A DNA stretch of 64,000 nt from Ignavibacteria bacterium (GTDB taxonomy: Bacteria > Bacteroidota > Ignavibacteria > Kapaibacteriales > UBA4661): assembly GCA_014654705.1 (NCBI GenBank), contig JACVZY010000104.1, positions 97,310 through 161,309 of the forward strand, read 5' to 3'. The notes beneath the pieces are model-generated. The model was given only the letters and a program-made list of their open reading frames with translations. It ran no database searches and was not told where the DNA came from. Positions within the stretch are counted from its first letter, which is position 1; every line of letters starts with the position of its first letter. The translations under genes and the position numbers were made by a program. This document shows positions 34,062 through 43,888 of the stretch, one piece after another.

Positions 34062-36164
34062 ATGAAAATTCTTCAACGTTTTTCACTGCTCGCGCCGTGC
34101 AGGATAATGCCCACAGCTTTTGTTGTCCTTGCGCTGTGGTGTTTCGTTGTCGCCGCCGCCGCTGCCGTTGTTGGTTTGAACTCAGTTCACGCCGAAGATG
34201 CTCTGGCGAGGCGTTTAGATTCTCTCCGGAGCTTGCTCTCCACAACGCCTCAGAACACCGAGCAACGAATGAACGTGCTCAATGAACTCGCTCGGGCGTA
34301 TCAATACACCTCCAGTGATTCCTCGCTTCTTTTTGCCGAGCAAGCCGCTCATGTGGCAAATGCTCTTGGTAGCACAAGGGGCAAAGCATGGGCGTTGTAT
34401 CATCGTAATTACGCGCTCTACAATCAAGGCAAGTACGACGTGGCAATGGAAGTTCTCACCGAGGCACGTCCGCTTTTTGAGCAACTCCGCGACAGCAATG
34501 GACTGGCGCATACACTGAACGACATCGGCAATATCTACAAACGCCGTGAGCATTACAGCGATGCGCTGGGGTACTACAATCAAGCGCTGGTCGTCTATGA
34601 GCGCACAGGAAATGTGGAAGGCGCCGTGCTGGAACTTTGCAATATGGGCGCAGCATGGCGTATGCAGGGCGATTACGAGCAATCACTCGCCTACAGCATG
34701 AAGGGCTTACAACGTGCCGAAGCTATCGGCTACAAATACGGAATTGTGTTCGCTTCCACAAATCTCGGTCAATACTGGATGTATTGGGGCAATTATGATA
34801 AAGCCATGACCTATTTCCAACGCGCAATGGCTCTTTCGCAAGAGATCAGGAGCGATAAATATACGGGACAGCTCTATTACTTGATTGGTGGGGTCTATGC
34901 GAAGAAAAAAGATTTTGTGCGTGCCATTGAGTACGCTAATCGCGGCGTAGAGATTGCCAGAACATCGCGTTTTGCCGAGCGGGTGAAGGAAGGCTACCAA
35001 ACATTTGTGGAAATTTACACCGCCGCACGTGATTTTCAGGCGGCGCTTCAGTATCACCATCTTTACACGAATTTGAAAGATTCGCTCTTTTCGGTGGAAG
35101 TGCAGGATAACATCAGCGCTCTGCAAACGAAAGTTGCCACAGAGCAAAAAGAGCGTGAGATTCAGCTTTTGCGCAAGGAGCAGGAAATTCAAAGTTTGGT
35201 GCGTAACTCGCTCGTCGGCGGTGTGGCGCTGATGCTACTGCTGCTGGGAGTGGCGATAAATCGTTATACCATCAAGCAAAAAGCAGCCCGCGAACTCCGC
35301 GACACCAATGCTCAACTGGCGGATGCGAATGCCGAAATTACCCGCCAAATGGTCATCCAAACCGAACAGGCGCGAGAAATTGAACTTGCCAACACGAGTC
35401 TTCAGGACATGAACTCCACACTGGAGCGCCAGAATGAGGAACTTACCGAACTGAACAATGAAAAAAATGAATTTCTTGGTATCGTAGCGCACGACCTCAA
35501 AAATCCTCTGAGCGGCATTCGTGGGCTGGCGGATATGATTATCACGCTTGACGGATTGACGGAAAAACAAAAACAAGAAATGCTTGCGACGATTGTGCAA
35601 TCGTCGGAGCGAATGTTTGAACTTATCAATAATCTGCTCGATGTCAATAGTCTTGAGCGCGGTGGGACACATTTTGACGCGACGGATATAGATTTTGCGT
35701 TTATCGTGCAATGCGTAACGGCGGATTATCGTGTTCGCGCCGAGCAGAAAAATATTACACTCCATTACAGCAGCACTGCCGATGGTGGTATTGTCATTGC
35801 CGACGAAATGGCGACGCATCAGGTTATTGAGAATATTATTTCCAATGCCGTGAAATACTCTCCGCATGGGAAAAACGTGTACATCCACGTAGAGCACAGC
35901 CCCAATACACCGAACTTCATTCGTGCCAGTGTGCGCGATGAAGGCGAAGGCATCTCCGAAAAAGATATGCAGCGTCTCTTTGGGAAATTTGCCCGCCTGA
36001 GCGCACAACCAACAGGCGGCGAGCACTCGACGGGGCTGGGACTCAGCATCGTCAAAAAAATGGTCGAAGCCATGAACGGGCGCGTGTGGTGCGAGTCTGA
36101 AGTTGGCAAAGGCGCGACGTTCATTGTGGAATTGCCCGCAAAGCACTCTTCACTACAAGTATAA
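34062..36164 (+). CDS. TPR sensor histidine kinase
   Basis: 700 residues. A signal peptide (AFVVLALWCFVVAAAAAVV...VHA) is followed by TPR repeats at about 45-360 (HTLNDIGNIYKRREHYSDALGYYNQAL, STNLGQYWMYWGNYDKAMTYF), a membrane helix at about 382-402, a long coiled coil, the H-box GIVAHDLKNP (His477) and HATPase with signature RLSAQPTGGEHSTG. A short extension HSPNTPNF precedes the G1 region, which begins RASVRDEGEG rather than the usual RIEVQDEGEG. No receiver. The membrane kinase at 36183 starts 18 bp after the stop, so the two are very likely one transcript. Confidence 0.92.
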   Translation: MKILQRFSLLAPCRIMPTAFVVLALWCFVVAAAAAVVGLNSVHAEDALARRLDSLRSLLSTTPQNTEQRMNVLNELARAYQYTSSDSSLLFAEQAAHVANALGSTRGKAWALYHRNYALYNQGKYDVAMEVLTEARPLFEQLRDSNGLAHTLNDIGNIYKRREHYSDALGYYNQALVVYERTGNVEGAVLELCNMGAAWRMQGDYEQSLAYSMKGLQRAEAIGYKYGIVFASTNLGQYWMYWGNYDKAMTYFQRAMALSQEIRSDKYTGQLYYLIGGVYAKKKDFVRAIEYANRGVEIARTSRFAERVKEGYQTFVEIYTAARDFQAALQYHHLYTNLKDSLFSVEVQDNISALQTKVATEQKEREIQLLRKEQEIQSLVRNSLVGGVALMLLLLGVAINRYTIKQKAARELRDTNAQLADANAEITRQMVIQTEQAREIELANTSLQDMNSTLERQNEELTELNNEKNEFLGIVAHDLKNPLSGIRGLADMIITLDGLTEKQKQEMLATIVQSSERMFELINNLLDVNSLERGGTHFDATDIDFAFIVQCVTADYRVRAEQKNITLHYSSTADGGIVIADEMATHQVIENIISNAVKYSPHGKNVYIHVEHSPNTPNFIRASVRDEGEGISEKDMQRLFGKFARLSAQPTGGEHSTGLGLSIVKKMVEAMNGRVWCESEVGKGATFIVELPAKHSSLQV

Positions 36165-36182
36165 TTCTCTTTTCCGCGTACC

Positions 36183-37703
36183 ATGACCTTCCCGAATTTT
36201 CTTTTGAAGAGTAGTGTTGAATCTATTCCACAGCATTACCACGCTGAGTTTTGGCGTGAGAATCTCATTACAAATGTTCGGCGGATTCGGTTGTTGCTCG
36301 TGTTTGCTGTTGGGGGTTTATGTTTTCTGCTCTACATCGTCCATCGTCGGAATATTTTTAACTTGCCGGATGATACTCGTTTTGCAATTCTTACCATGCA
36401 GATACTTGTGTTAGTCGTCATTTCCACATTTGCGCTGTTGTTTTTTGCTCGTCCTGTCAACTCTGAGGGCGGCGATAATTTCTATTTCTCCGTATTGACC
36501 CGTGTCTTTGCTATCATTGTGATACTAACCGTGCAGGCTTTTGTCTATACATTGCTGAATACAAACGGTCATCCGGTCTTCTTTTTTCAGATAATTGTTT
36601 CGTGGTCTGCGGCATTACTGATTACGCCACGCACCGCAATACTTCTTGGGTGTGTGATGTTTGGCACTTTTGCTGTGATTACGATGCAGTTTACACCGCC
36701 GCACGAGAATACCCGTTTTGTTTTGGAGTCTATTGTTTCCTCGGCTGCCATTACGTTTATTTCGGTGCTATCAAGCACTATACTGTTTCGCAATGCTGTG
36801 AAAAGTTTCCGTCATCGCAAAGCTGTTGAGGAGGAGCGCAATAGGGTTGCTGAACTCAATGAAGAACTGAGCGCTGCGAATGTAGAAGCCGAGCTGATGA
36901 ATCAAGAACTCAAAAGCCGTCAAGAAGTTCTTGAAGAGCAAGCAATTGAAATTGAAATTATCAATACCGAAATTCACGAGAAAAATGAAACGCTTGTGGA
37001 GTTGAATGATGAAAAAAATGAATTTTTAGGAATTGTCTCCCACGATTTGAAAAATCCAATTGCTGCCGTGCGCGGTGTGGCAGAATTATTAAAGGCTGGG
37101 TTTCTAGACCCATTACAAGCCGCAAGCGCAGCAGAACAAATTATTCAGACTTCCGATCGTATGCTTGCATTAGTAAACAATCTCTTAGATATCAACCAAT
37201 TAGAATCGGGCGCTCGGTATTTTCAAAGCGTACAACTGGATATTATACCCTTAGTAACAAAGATTGTCGCACAATATCAAGCACAAGCAGCAGTGAAAAA
37301 TATCTCGTTGATGTTTACTTCAGCATCGCCTCATTATTTTGTTATCACCGATGAACAAGCTGTTGTGCAGATTCTGGATAATCTTCTTTCCAATGCTATC
37401 AAATACTCACCGCTTGGGAAAAATGTGCATATACGGGTGAAATCGTTTCAAAAAGCATTGCGGGTAGAAATACAAGATGAAGGAGAGGGTATTTCTGAAG
37501 GAGACAAGAAAAAACTTTTTGGCAAATTTACCCGCCTCTCTGCACAACCAACAGGCGGCGAACACAGTACCGGTCTGGGCTTGAGCATCGTCAAAAAAAT
37601 GGTGGAAGCCCTGCACGGGCGCGTGTGGTGCGAATCGGAAATCGGCAAAGGCGCGACGTTCATTGTGGAATTGCCTTTCGTTCTCAATGGCACCATGACG
37701 TAG
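36183..37703 (+). CDS. Membrane sensor histidine kinase
   Basis: 506 residues. Residues about 33-203 hold about six membrane helices (LLLVFAVGGLCFLLYIVH, FFFQIIVSWSAALLI) of no family I recognise. A coiled coil of about 65 residues leads to the H-box GIVSHDLKNP (His287) and HATPase with signature RLSAQPTGGEHSTG. It probably forms an operon with the TPR kinase 18 bp upstream. The stop codon TAG (37701-37703) lies inside the left arm of an inverted-repeat element, so the last residues (NGTMT) may have been altered by its insertion; other paralogues end soon after VELP. Confidence 0.91.
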   Translation: MTFPNFLLKSSVESIPQHYHAEFWRENLITNVRRIRLLLVFAVGGLCFLLYIVHRRNIFNLPDDTRFAILTMQILVLVVISTFALLFFARPVNSEGGDNFYFSVLTRVFAIIVILTVQAFVYTLLNTNGHPVFFFQIIVSWSAALLITPRTAILLGCVMFGTFAVITMQFTPPHENTRFVLESIVSSAAITFISVLSSTILFRNAVKSFRHRKAVEEERNRVAELNEELSAANVEAELMNQELKSRQEVLEEQAIEIEIINTEIHEKNETLVELNDEKNEFLGIVSHDLKNPIAAVRGVAELLKAGFLDPLQAASAAEQIIQTSDRMLALVNNLLDINQLESGARYFQSVQLDIIPLVTKIVAQYQAQAAVKNISLMFTSASPHYFVITDEQAVVQILDNLLSNAIKYSPLGKNVHIRVKSFQKALRVEIQDEGEGISEGDKKKLFGKFTRLSAQPTGGEHSTGLGLSIVKKMVEALHGRVWCESEIGKGATFIVELPFVLNGTMT

Positions 37704-37757
37704 AGGCGCGCGGCGCGTTTCCACTACTAGGAATGCGATGCATACCGTCTCTACGTC
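37697..37757. repeat. Inverted-repeat element overlapping a kinase stop codon
   Basis: Perfect 9-bp arms GACGTAGAG (37697-37705) and CTCTACGTC (37749-37757) flank 43 bases that include a GC-rich run (GGCGCGCGGCGCG) and ATGCGATGCAT. The layout resembles small non-autonomous palindromic repeats with GTAGAGACG ends known in several phyla; that comparison is from memory. The arm supplies the stop codon of the kinase. Confidence 0.6.
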
Positions 37758-37798
37758 GAATTTGTATTCTCACAGATTTCATTTTTTGTTTCGTTACT

Positions 37799-39967
37799 AT
37801 GAAAAATTTTTCCTTCCGCTTGCCACGTTTTTTTCAATCGGCGCACTTAACCATCAAGTCCAAATTGATGATTGTGCTGATACTGCTCTGCACGGCTTCT
37901 ATACTCACGCTGGGAATAAAGTCGTATTTAGATTTTCGCAATACCATCACCAAGCGCCTTCTTTCCAAGCTGACCACAAACCGTAATACCAAGCTCAATT
38001 ACATCAAATTTTACTTTGAAAACATCCGCAAGCAAGTCTCCGTGCTCAGTCAAGACCGCGCCTTTGTGGATGCTATGCGTGATTTTCGCAGCACCTTCCG
38101 AGACCTGAATACGGCTCAGAACTTCGCTAGTGACAGCGCACGAGTCCGCGCTTACTACGAAAAGGAATTTTTGCCCCGCATTGGCGGCGCGGAAACGACC
38201 AAGAATTTTGTCGTTGATGCTTTCATGCCGCAAAGCCTTCCCGGAATGTACTTGCAGCAGCACTATATCGCCTCCAATCCGAATCCCGTCGGGCAGAAAC
38301 TTTTGCTGAACGATGCCGGCGATTCCTCCGCCTACACGAGTGTTCATGCGAAGTACCACCCAATGTTTCGGGAGTTCGTCGAAAAATTCAATTACTACGA
38401 TATGTTTCTCATTGATGCCGAAACGAGCGAGGTACTTTATACGGTCTTCAAGGAAACGGACTTTACCACGAACCTGAGAACCGGACCAAACAAGAGCAGC
38501 AGCCTCGCCAAGCTCTTTGCCAATGTGTCGGAATCGAAAGAGCGTGGCTATGTGAAAATCATTGACTTTCTTCCGTATGAGCCTTCCTATGGCGCTCCGG
38601 CGGCGTTTATCGGCGCACCGATTTTTGACGAAGGCAAGCTGATTGGCGTTCTGGCGTTTCAGTTGTCCGTAGATGAAATCACTAAAATCACCACCAGCAA
38701 CAAAGACTGGAAGGGCGATGGGCTGGGAGCCACGGGCGAAACTTACCTTGTGGGAGCGGATTTCACCATGCGCTCGCAGTCACGCTTTTTGCTGGAAGAT
38801 GCCAAAAACTATGTGGCGGCGCTGAAAGAAACGAATCTGCCCTCGAATACGATTGAGAAAATTCAAAAGCTCAATACATCAATTTTATTGCAAGAAGTTC
38901 GCACGGAAGCAAGTATTGAAGCACAAGCTGGAAAAAGTGATGCAAAAATCATTCGAGATTACCGTAATATTCCGGTACTCAGTGCATTTGCACCGCTCCA
39001 AATCCCGGATTTGCAATGGGTGCTGCTTTCGGAAATGGACGTGTCGGAAGCATTTGAGCCGGTGTACGAATATGAGCGCTCGCTTTTGGTCTGGACTGCG
39101 GTCAGTATTCTCGTGGCGACGCTTGTGGCGCTCATCGTGGCAAACACGCTCACGCGCCCGATTGCAGACTTGACCTTCAACGCACAAAGTATCAGCGAGG
39201 GGCGGATGACGGGACTGCGCCGAGTGCGCTCCGGTGACGAGTTTGAGCGGCTTTCCACGTCGTTTGAATCAATGGTGCAAAGTCTCCAAGCGCAGCGCGA
39301 GCTGGTCGAATTAAAAAACAAAGATTTTGAGCGCCTCTTGTACAGCGTTTTTCCCGACCCCGTTGCCCGAAGACTGGAAAATAACGAGCGGTATTTTATT
39401 GAAAGCGCAACCGGCGTGAGTATCATCGTTTCCGAGGTGATGGGCTTCACAAAGCTGATGCACACTATCGGCAACGAAAAATCGGTTGAGATTCTGAACG
39501 ACATGATGATTGCTTTCGATGAAGCCGCCGCGCGGCATGGCATTGAGAAAATTAAAACCATCGGCGACACCTACATCGCTGCGGCAGGCTTGTTCAATCC
39601 TCAAATAGACCACGCCATTCACGCAGTGGATTTTGCGGACGACATTCGCAGCATCGTGCAGCGCATTGGGGCTGAACGTGGTATTGCGATTGACCTGAGC
39701 GCCGGTATTCATGCCGGCGACGTAACGACGTACCTCATCGGCAAGCGGAAATTCACGTTCGATATTATCGGCGAGACATTTATGATAGCCAAAGCGCTGT
39801 CGGGAGCAGCAGCAGAGCGGCGTGGAACGCTTGTGGTGTCGCAGTCGGTCTTTGAACTCACGCAGGGCTTGTACGAATTCGACACCGAGCCGCCGCTCAA
39901 CTACGCAGGGCGCATGATGCTTCCGGTGTGGTCGCTGAAAAGCTCAAAATTGGCGATTCGAGAATAA
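37799..39967 (+). CDS. Membrane sensor with class III nucleotide cyclase domain, active site altered
   Basis: 722 residues from ATG 37799. A first membrane helix (SKLMIVLILLCTASILTL, about 20-42) is followed by a long periplasmic region (about 45-430) of Cache type (FIGAPIFDEGKLIGVLAFQLS; GATGETYLVGAD), a second helix near 440-465 with HAMP (TLTRPIADLTFNAQSISEG), and a class III cyclase domain at about 530-700. Substrate Lys and second metal Asp are present (IKTIGDTY). The first metal Asp is Glu (SEVMGFT), and the segment FDIIGETFMIAKAL has Met and Ala where the transition-state Asn and Arg normally sit. Activity may therefore be low, altered or lost. The next gene encodes a channel with a cyclic-nucleotide-binding domain, 49 bp downstream, suggesting a joint pathway. 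Confidence 0.88.
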   Translation: MKNFSFRLPRFFQSAHLTIKSKLMIVLILLCTASILTLGIKSYLDFRNTITKRLLSKLTTNRNTKLNYIKFYFENIRKQVSVLSQDRAFVDAMRDFRSTFRDLNTAQNFASDSARVRAYYEKEFLPRIGGAETTKNFVVDAFMPQSLPGMYLQQHYIASNPNPVGQKLLLNDAGDSSAYTSVHAKYHPMFREFVEKFNYYDMFLIDAETSEVLYTVFKETDFTTNLRTGPNKSSSLAKLFANVSESKERGYVKIIDFLPYEPSYGAPAAFIGAPIFDEGKLIGVLAFQLSVDEITKITTSNKDWKGDGLGATGETYLVGADFTMRSQSRFLLEDAKNYVAALKETNLPSNTIEKIQKLNTSILLQEVRTEASIEAQAGKSDAKIIRDYRNIPVLSAFAPLQIPDLQWVLLSEMDVSEAFEPVYEYERSLLVWTAVSILVATLVALIVANTLTRPIADLTFNAQSISEGRMTGLRRVRSGDEFERLSTSFESMVQSLQAQRELVELKNKDFERLLYSVFPDPVARRLENNERYFIESATGVSIIVSEVMGFTKLMHTIGNEKSVEILNDMMIAFDEAAARHGIEKIKTIGDTYIAAAGLFNPQIDHAIHAVDFADDIRSIVQRIGAERGIAIDLSAGIHAGDVTTYLIGKRKFTFDIIGETFMIAKALSGAAAERRGTLVVSQSVFELTQGLYEFDTEPPLNYAGRMMLPVWSLKSSKLAIRE

Positions 39968-40016
39968 GCAACGTAGAATGGAGAGTTCTTTTTACGCATA
40001 ATATTTTGAGCACACT

Positions 40017-41477
40017 ATGACAACAAATGATATTCTCTTCTGGGTAATTCTTCTGAGCGTCGCCTTTCCGGTAACGGTGGTAGCGCTCACGGAGCTACGG
40101 GCGCGTACTCACAGCGAATCGGCATTACAGCTTATTCGCATTACGACGAACTCGACCGCACCGCTCATTGCAGCGTGGGTGCTGGTGGAGAAAGTCTTCG
40201 GTATTCCGCGCACGGACACCATTTCCAAAGTGGTACAAACGCTCTGCTACGTCAGTGTGCTCAATATGGCGCTGCTTATGCTGAATACGTTTTTGGTGAC
40301 GCGTCGCCAGCGCGAAGCCGCACGGAAGCAATCCACGACGCAGCAGGGGCAAACGCAGCAGGGTCCCTCAAAAGTGCTGTTAGATTTTTTTCGATTCATT
40401 GTCATTTTGGTTGGCACGGGCGTTGTGCTGGCGGTGGTGTGGAATGTGAACTTGGGTGGCGTCATTACGACGCTCGGCGTTGGGTCTATCATCATCGGTT
40501 TCGCGTTGCAAGACACGCTGGGAAGCATCGTCTCAGGGTTTGTAACGATGGTGCGTCGTCCGTTTGTGGTGGGCGATAAGGTGCTCATTGGCACAATGGA
40601 AGGCACGGTAACGGAAATTACGTGGAACTCCGTTGTTTTGCGCCAGCCCGACCGTTCGCTGGCGATATTACCTCAATCTGATGTTGCCAAGCGGGCGGTG
40701 GTGAATCTTACGCATCTGACGGGCAGCGAACATTCGGAGGTTTTTGTGGAATTTTCCAAACAGCACCCGCCGAATAACGTCAAGCGTGTGATGCTCTCGG
40801 CGCTAATGAGTACGCCGAGCGTGAGCCACAGCCCCGAACCGCTTATTCGTGTCCGCGACCACACGGACGTAAACATTCGCTATTCGGTGCGCTTCTGGAC
40901 GCCCGTGGGGGTGTCGCCTTTGGAGACGCGCGACCAGTTTCTGAGCCGCTTGTGGTATATTGCCAAACGGTATGATTTGCACTGGGAATTACCTACGCGA
41001 AAAATTGTCCAAACGGCGGCGGAGCATCACGAAAACAGGATACTCACACAATACCGCGACGAATTGGCGACCGTTCCGCTTCTTTTCAAAATGGGTGGCG
41101 ATGTACTGGAATACGTTGCCAAGGGCGCACTGCTGCACGAATATGCGGCGGGAGAATACATCGTGCGCGAGGGCGAAATGGTTGGTTCGCTCTTTGTCAT
41201 TGTTGCGGGCGAGGCTCGTGCGCTGGTGAGCGACCGCGCCGGCAAGCAGCATCACGTCTTCACGCTCAAGTACGGAGAATTTTTTGGCGAATCGTCGCTT
41301 TTTTCGGGTCGCCCTAGCCCTTACAGCGTTACTGCTTCCAGCGATAGTAGTGTGGTATTGCTGGATAAGCAAATGGTCAATCGTTTGGTAGAAAGTGATG
41401 CGATGCTGGTGAAAGAAATCGGGCGTGTGATTTCCGACCGCCGCGAGCGTATTATGGACGTGCAGACGGCACGGTGA
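40017..41477 (+). CDS. MscS-family channel with C-terminal cyclic-nucleotide-binding domain
   Basis: 486 residues. Four membrane helices; the pore-lining helix reads VITTLGVGSIIIGFALQDTLGSIVSGF, followed by the MscS beta domain (RPFVVGDKVLIGTMEGTVTEITWNSVVLRQPD). Residues about 350-480 form a cNMP-binding domain: EYIVREGEMVGSLFVIVAGEARAL and the phosphate cassette GEFFGESSLFSGRPSPYSVTA. In that cassette the Arg expected near GEPRSATV is Ser, with an Arg two positions earlier, so nucleotide binding is uncertain. Such channels belong to the bacterial cyclic-nucleotide-gated MscS group. Its place right after the cyclase-like sensor suggests ligand-controlled opening. Confidence 0.9.
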   Translation: MTTNDILFWVILLSVAFPVTVVALTELRARTHSESALQLIRITTNSTAPLIAAWVLVEKVFGIPRTDTISKVVQTLCYVSVLNMALLMLNTFLVTRRQREAARKQSTTQQGQTQQGPSKVLLDFFRFIVILVGTGVVLAVVWNVNLGGVITTLGVGSIIIGFALQDTLGSIVSGFVTMVRRPFVVGDKVLIGTMEGTVTEITWNSVVLRQPDRSLAILPQSDVAKRAVVNLTHLTGSEHSEVFVEFSKQHPPNNVKRVMLSALMSTPSVSHSPEPLIRVRDHTDVNIRYSVRFWTPVGVSPLETRDQFLSRLWYIAKRYDLHWELPTRKIVQTAAEHHENRILTQYRDELATVPLLFKMGGDVLEYVAKGALLHEYAAGEYIVREGEMVGSLFVIVAGEARALVSDRAGKQHHVFTLKYGEFFGESSLFSGRPSPYSVTASSDSSVVLLDKQMVNRLVESDAMLVKEIGRVISDRRERIMDVQTAR

Positions 41478-41546
41478 GGCGGTACGCCAGTAGAATTGAG
41501 AAAGCTATTGAGAAAACTATCACTGAATTGCAGCGCGTGAAACTTT

Positions 41547-43865
41547 ATGATTCGCATCATCACCGTACCGACAATGTGGCTCTATCGCTTGCTTGTGCGA
41601 TGGGGATTTGTTCTGACTGCGCTGCTTGCAATTATCGGCGGACGCTCTTTGGCGCAAGAAGCAAAGAGTACCGAAAAGGGGGCGGAAGTAAGCGGTCTAA
41701 GCGTGATAGACAGTCTGGAAGCAGTGCTGACGGTCTCCGGCGAAAAGCAGCGTGTAGTGATTTTGAACGAACTGACAGTGGAGCATTTCTATGTTTCGTT
41801 AGAAAAATCCGGTGCGTTCCAACGCGAGGCGCTTGCTCTTGCGCAGAAACTCCAAGACCGTCACGGAATTGCGGTGGCAGTCATCAATGGTGCTTTCCTT
41901 GCACGGCTTTCCGGTAGTTATCAGGTCGCCATTGAGCGCAGCAGTGAAGCGCTTGCACTTTTCCGACAAATGGAGGACAAGCGGGGCATTGCAAGAGCGC
42001 TCTACAACTTGGGGCTGGCGCATCAGTCGCGGGGCGATTATTTGCAGTCGCGTTCGTATTATCTACAATCACTTGCCATCTCAGAAGCCATCGGTGATAT
42101 TTTCCAAACCGCTCGCACACTCAATGCCATTTCGGAAGATTATTTCGGGCAGGGAGACATTGAGAAAGCGCTTGATTATGCGCTGCGTTCGCTGGAACTG
42201 CACCGCAAGTATCCGGATAGACGCTGGCTTGCTTTACAGTTGGACAACGTTGGTTATTTGTGCGAATACCACAAAGAACCTGAAAAGGCGCTGAATTTCT
42301 ACACGGAGGCGTATAACATTTTGACCGCACTCGGCGCAAAAGGTCAACACCGCTTGGCAAACAGCTACAAAAACCTTGCGAACGTTAATCGTGCGTTGAA
42401 GCGTTACGACGAGGCGCTTCGCTGGGCGCTGCTCGGGGTGCAGATTGGGGTGTACGAAAAACACGAAAGCCTGAACGGGGAGCGCGGCAATTACAAGGCA
42501 CTCGCCGATGTGTACGATGCGCTTGGCAACACCGATGCTGCGCTGGAGTGGAACAAACGTATTCTTGCGCTCCCGTCGGTGCCGTCGCCGTACAATGTTG
42601 GTGTTTGCAGGGCTATCGTGCAAATCTACATCAAGCGTGGCGATTGCGCACACGCAAAGGAATATGCCACCAAAGGATGGGAACTCGCCGCGCATCTGGA
42701 CAATCCGAAGGCACTGGAATCTGCCGCAATGCAAATGGCGCAAGCGATGTCTGTGTGTGGCAATTTTGCTGAAGCATACAAGTACCAAGTGCGCTATATG
42801 GCACTGCACGACAGCCTGACAAGCGTTGAGAAAACCAAGCAAATAGCGCGGTTGCAGGCAATGTACGAACTGGAGCGCCAGCGCGAGGAGAACGAGCGCT
42901 TGCGGAAGGAAAACACCGTGCAAGAATCCGTGATTACGCGCCAGACAATAGCCGTTATCGGTATTGCCGTGCTGCTGGGGGTGGCGCTTGTCCTTGCGCT
43001 GCTGTTTTACCGCACCGATGCTCGTAGAAAGCGTGTGAATGCACAGCTTCAGGATGCAAATACTGAACTGGACGCTGCCTTGCAGGATTTGAAAGAAACG
43101 CAAGCGCGTCTGGTGCAAAGTGAGCGCATGAATACGACCGGAATGCTGGCTGCGGGCGTGATGCACGAGATTAACAACCCGAATGCGGCAGTGATAGCGG
43201 CGCTCTACGACGCACAGAATCGTGTGCAGCGCCTCACGGAATATTTTCTGTCGTTGCTGGATGAAGCCAGTAAATCGTCCAAAAAAGCGGTGCATTTTAT
43301 GAAGCTGACCGATGACGTGCGGCATACGCTGGATATAGCGGCGAAAGGTGCAGAGCGCATTCGGCATATCGTCTCCAATTTGCAGCACTTTAGTAAACAT
43401 CAGCGCTCCGGCAGCTATACAAGCTCCCTTTCGTCTGAACTTGCCGCCACAGTGGAGATTTTTCGCTATCAGTTCAAAGATATTGCCATTACGCTGGATG
43501 TCGCCTCCGGCGTTATGATTACCGGAAATATTGGCGAGCTGAACCAGGTCTTCTTAAATTTGCTTGTCAATGCCGCGCAAGCAGGCGCTACGGCTATCAA
43601 TATCACAAGTAAAAGCACAGTAGAAGGCGCTGCCGAAACAAGGCGCGTGGAACTGCGCATCAGCGACAACGGCAGAGGTATGACAGAGGAAGTGCAAGCG
43701 CATATCTTTGAGCCGTTCTTCAGTACCAAAGGCGGCGGCAATTCCGGCTTGGGATTGAGTATCTCGAAGCAAATTCTGGAGCGTCATGGCGGCGATTTGC
43801 GTGTGGAATCGGAGGTGGGCACAGGAACGATGTTTATTGTGGAGTTGTTTGAGAGTGGGAATTGA
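41547..43865 (+). CDS. TPR sensor histidine kinase with NtrB-like (HEINNP) core
   Basis: 772 residues from ATG 41547; ATG 41574 is also possible. Signal peptide ends SLAQ. TPR repeats at about 55-420 (ARALYNLGLAHQSRGDYLQSRSYYLQSL), membrane helix at about 467-488, then a coiled coil and the H-box GVMHEINNPNA (His540). This core differs from that of the other array kinases: the histidine motif is HEINNP, the N box is NLLVNAAQAG, and the G2 region reads GGGNSGLGLSISKQIL. It is of the HPK4 type, close to kinases that act with receivers fused or nearby. The same core is on the propeller kinase at 55210-58587. A structured region with a terminator follows. Confidence 0.92.
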   Translation: MIRIITVPTMWLYRLLVRWGFVLTALLAIIGGRSLAQEAKSTEKGAEVSGLSVIDSLEAVLTVSGEKQRVVILNELTVEHFYVSLEKSGAFQREALALAQKLQDRHGIAVAVINGAFLARLSGSYQVAIERSSEALALFRQMEDKRGIARALYNLGLAHQSRGDYLQSRSYYLQSLAISEAIGDIFQTARTLNAISEDYFGQGDIEKALDYALRSLELHRKYPDRRWLALQLDNVGYLCEYHKEPEKALNFYTEAYNILTALGAKGQHRLANSYKNLANVNRALKRYDEALRWALLGVQIGVYEKHESLNGERGNYKALADVYDALGNTDAALEWNKRILALPSVPSPYNVGVCRAIVQIYIKRGDCAHAKEYATKGWELAAHLDNPKALESAAMQMAQAMSVCGNFAEAYKYQVRYMALHDSLTSVEKTKQIARLQAMYELERQREENERLRKENTVQESVITRQTIAVIGIAVLLGVALVLALLFYRTDARRKRVNAQLQDANTELDAALQDLKETQARLVQSERMNTTGMLAAGVMHEINNPNAAVIAALYDAQNRVQRLTEYFLSLLDEASKSSKKAVHFMKLTDDVRHTLDIAAKGAERIRHIVSNLQHFSKHQRSGSYTSSLSSELAATVEIFRYQFKDIAITLDVASGVMITGNIGELNQVFLNLLVNAAQAGATAINITSKSTVEGAAETRRVELRISDNGRGMTEEVQAHIFEPFFSTKGGGNSGLGLSISKQILERHGGDLRVESEVGTGTMFIVELFESGN

Positions 43866-43888
43866 ATCATTGAGAGTTGTCCGAAAAA

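Noticed and set aside
42234..43400. 388-codon minus-strand open frame inside the TPR kinase gene
   Set aside because: It lies wholly opposite a clear kinase gene, has no recognisable domain and mirrors similar antisense frames under other kinases (for example 35235-36146 and 27082-27990); it is a codon-use shadow.
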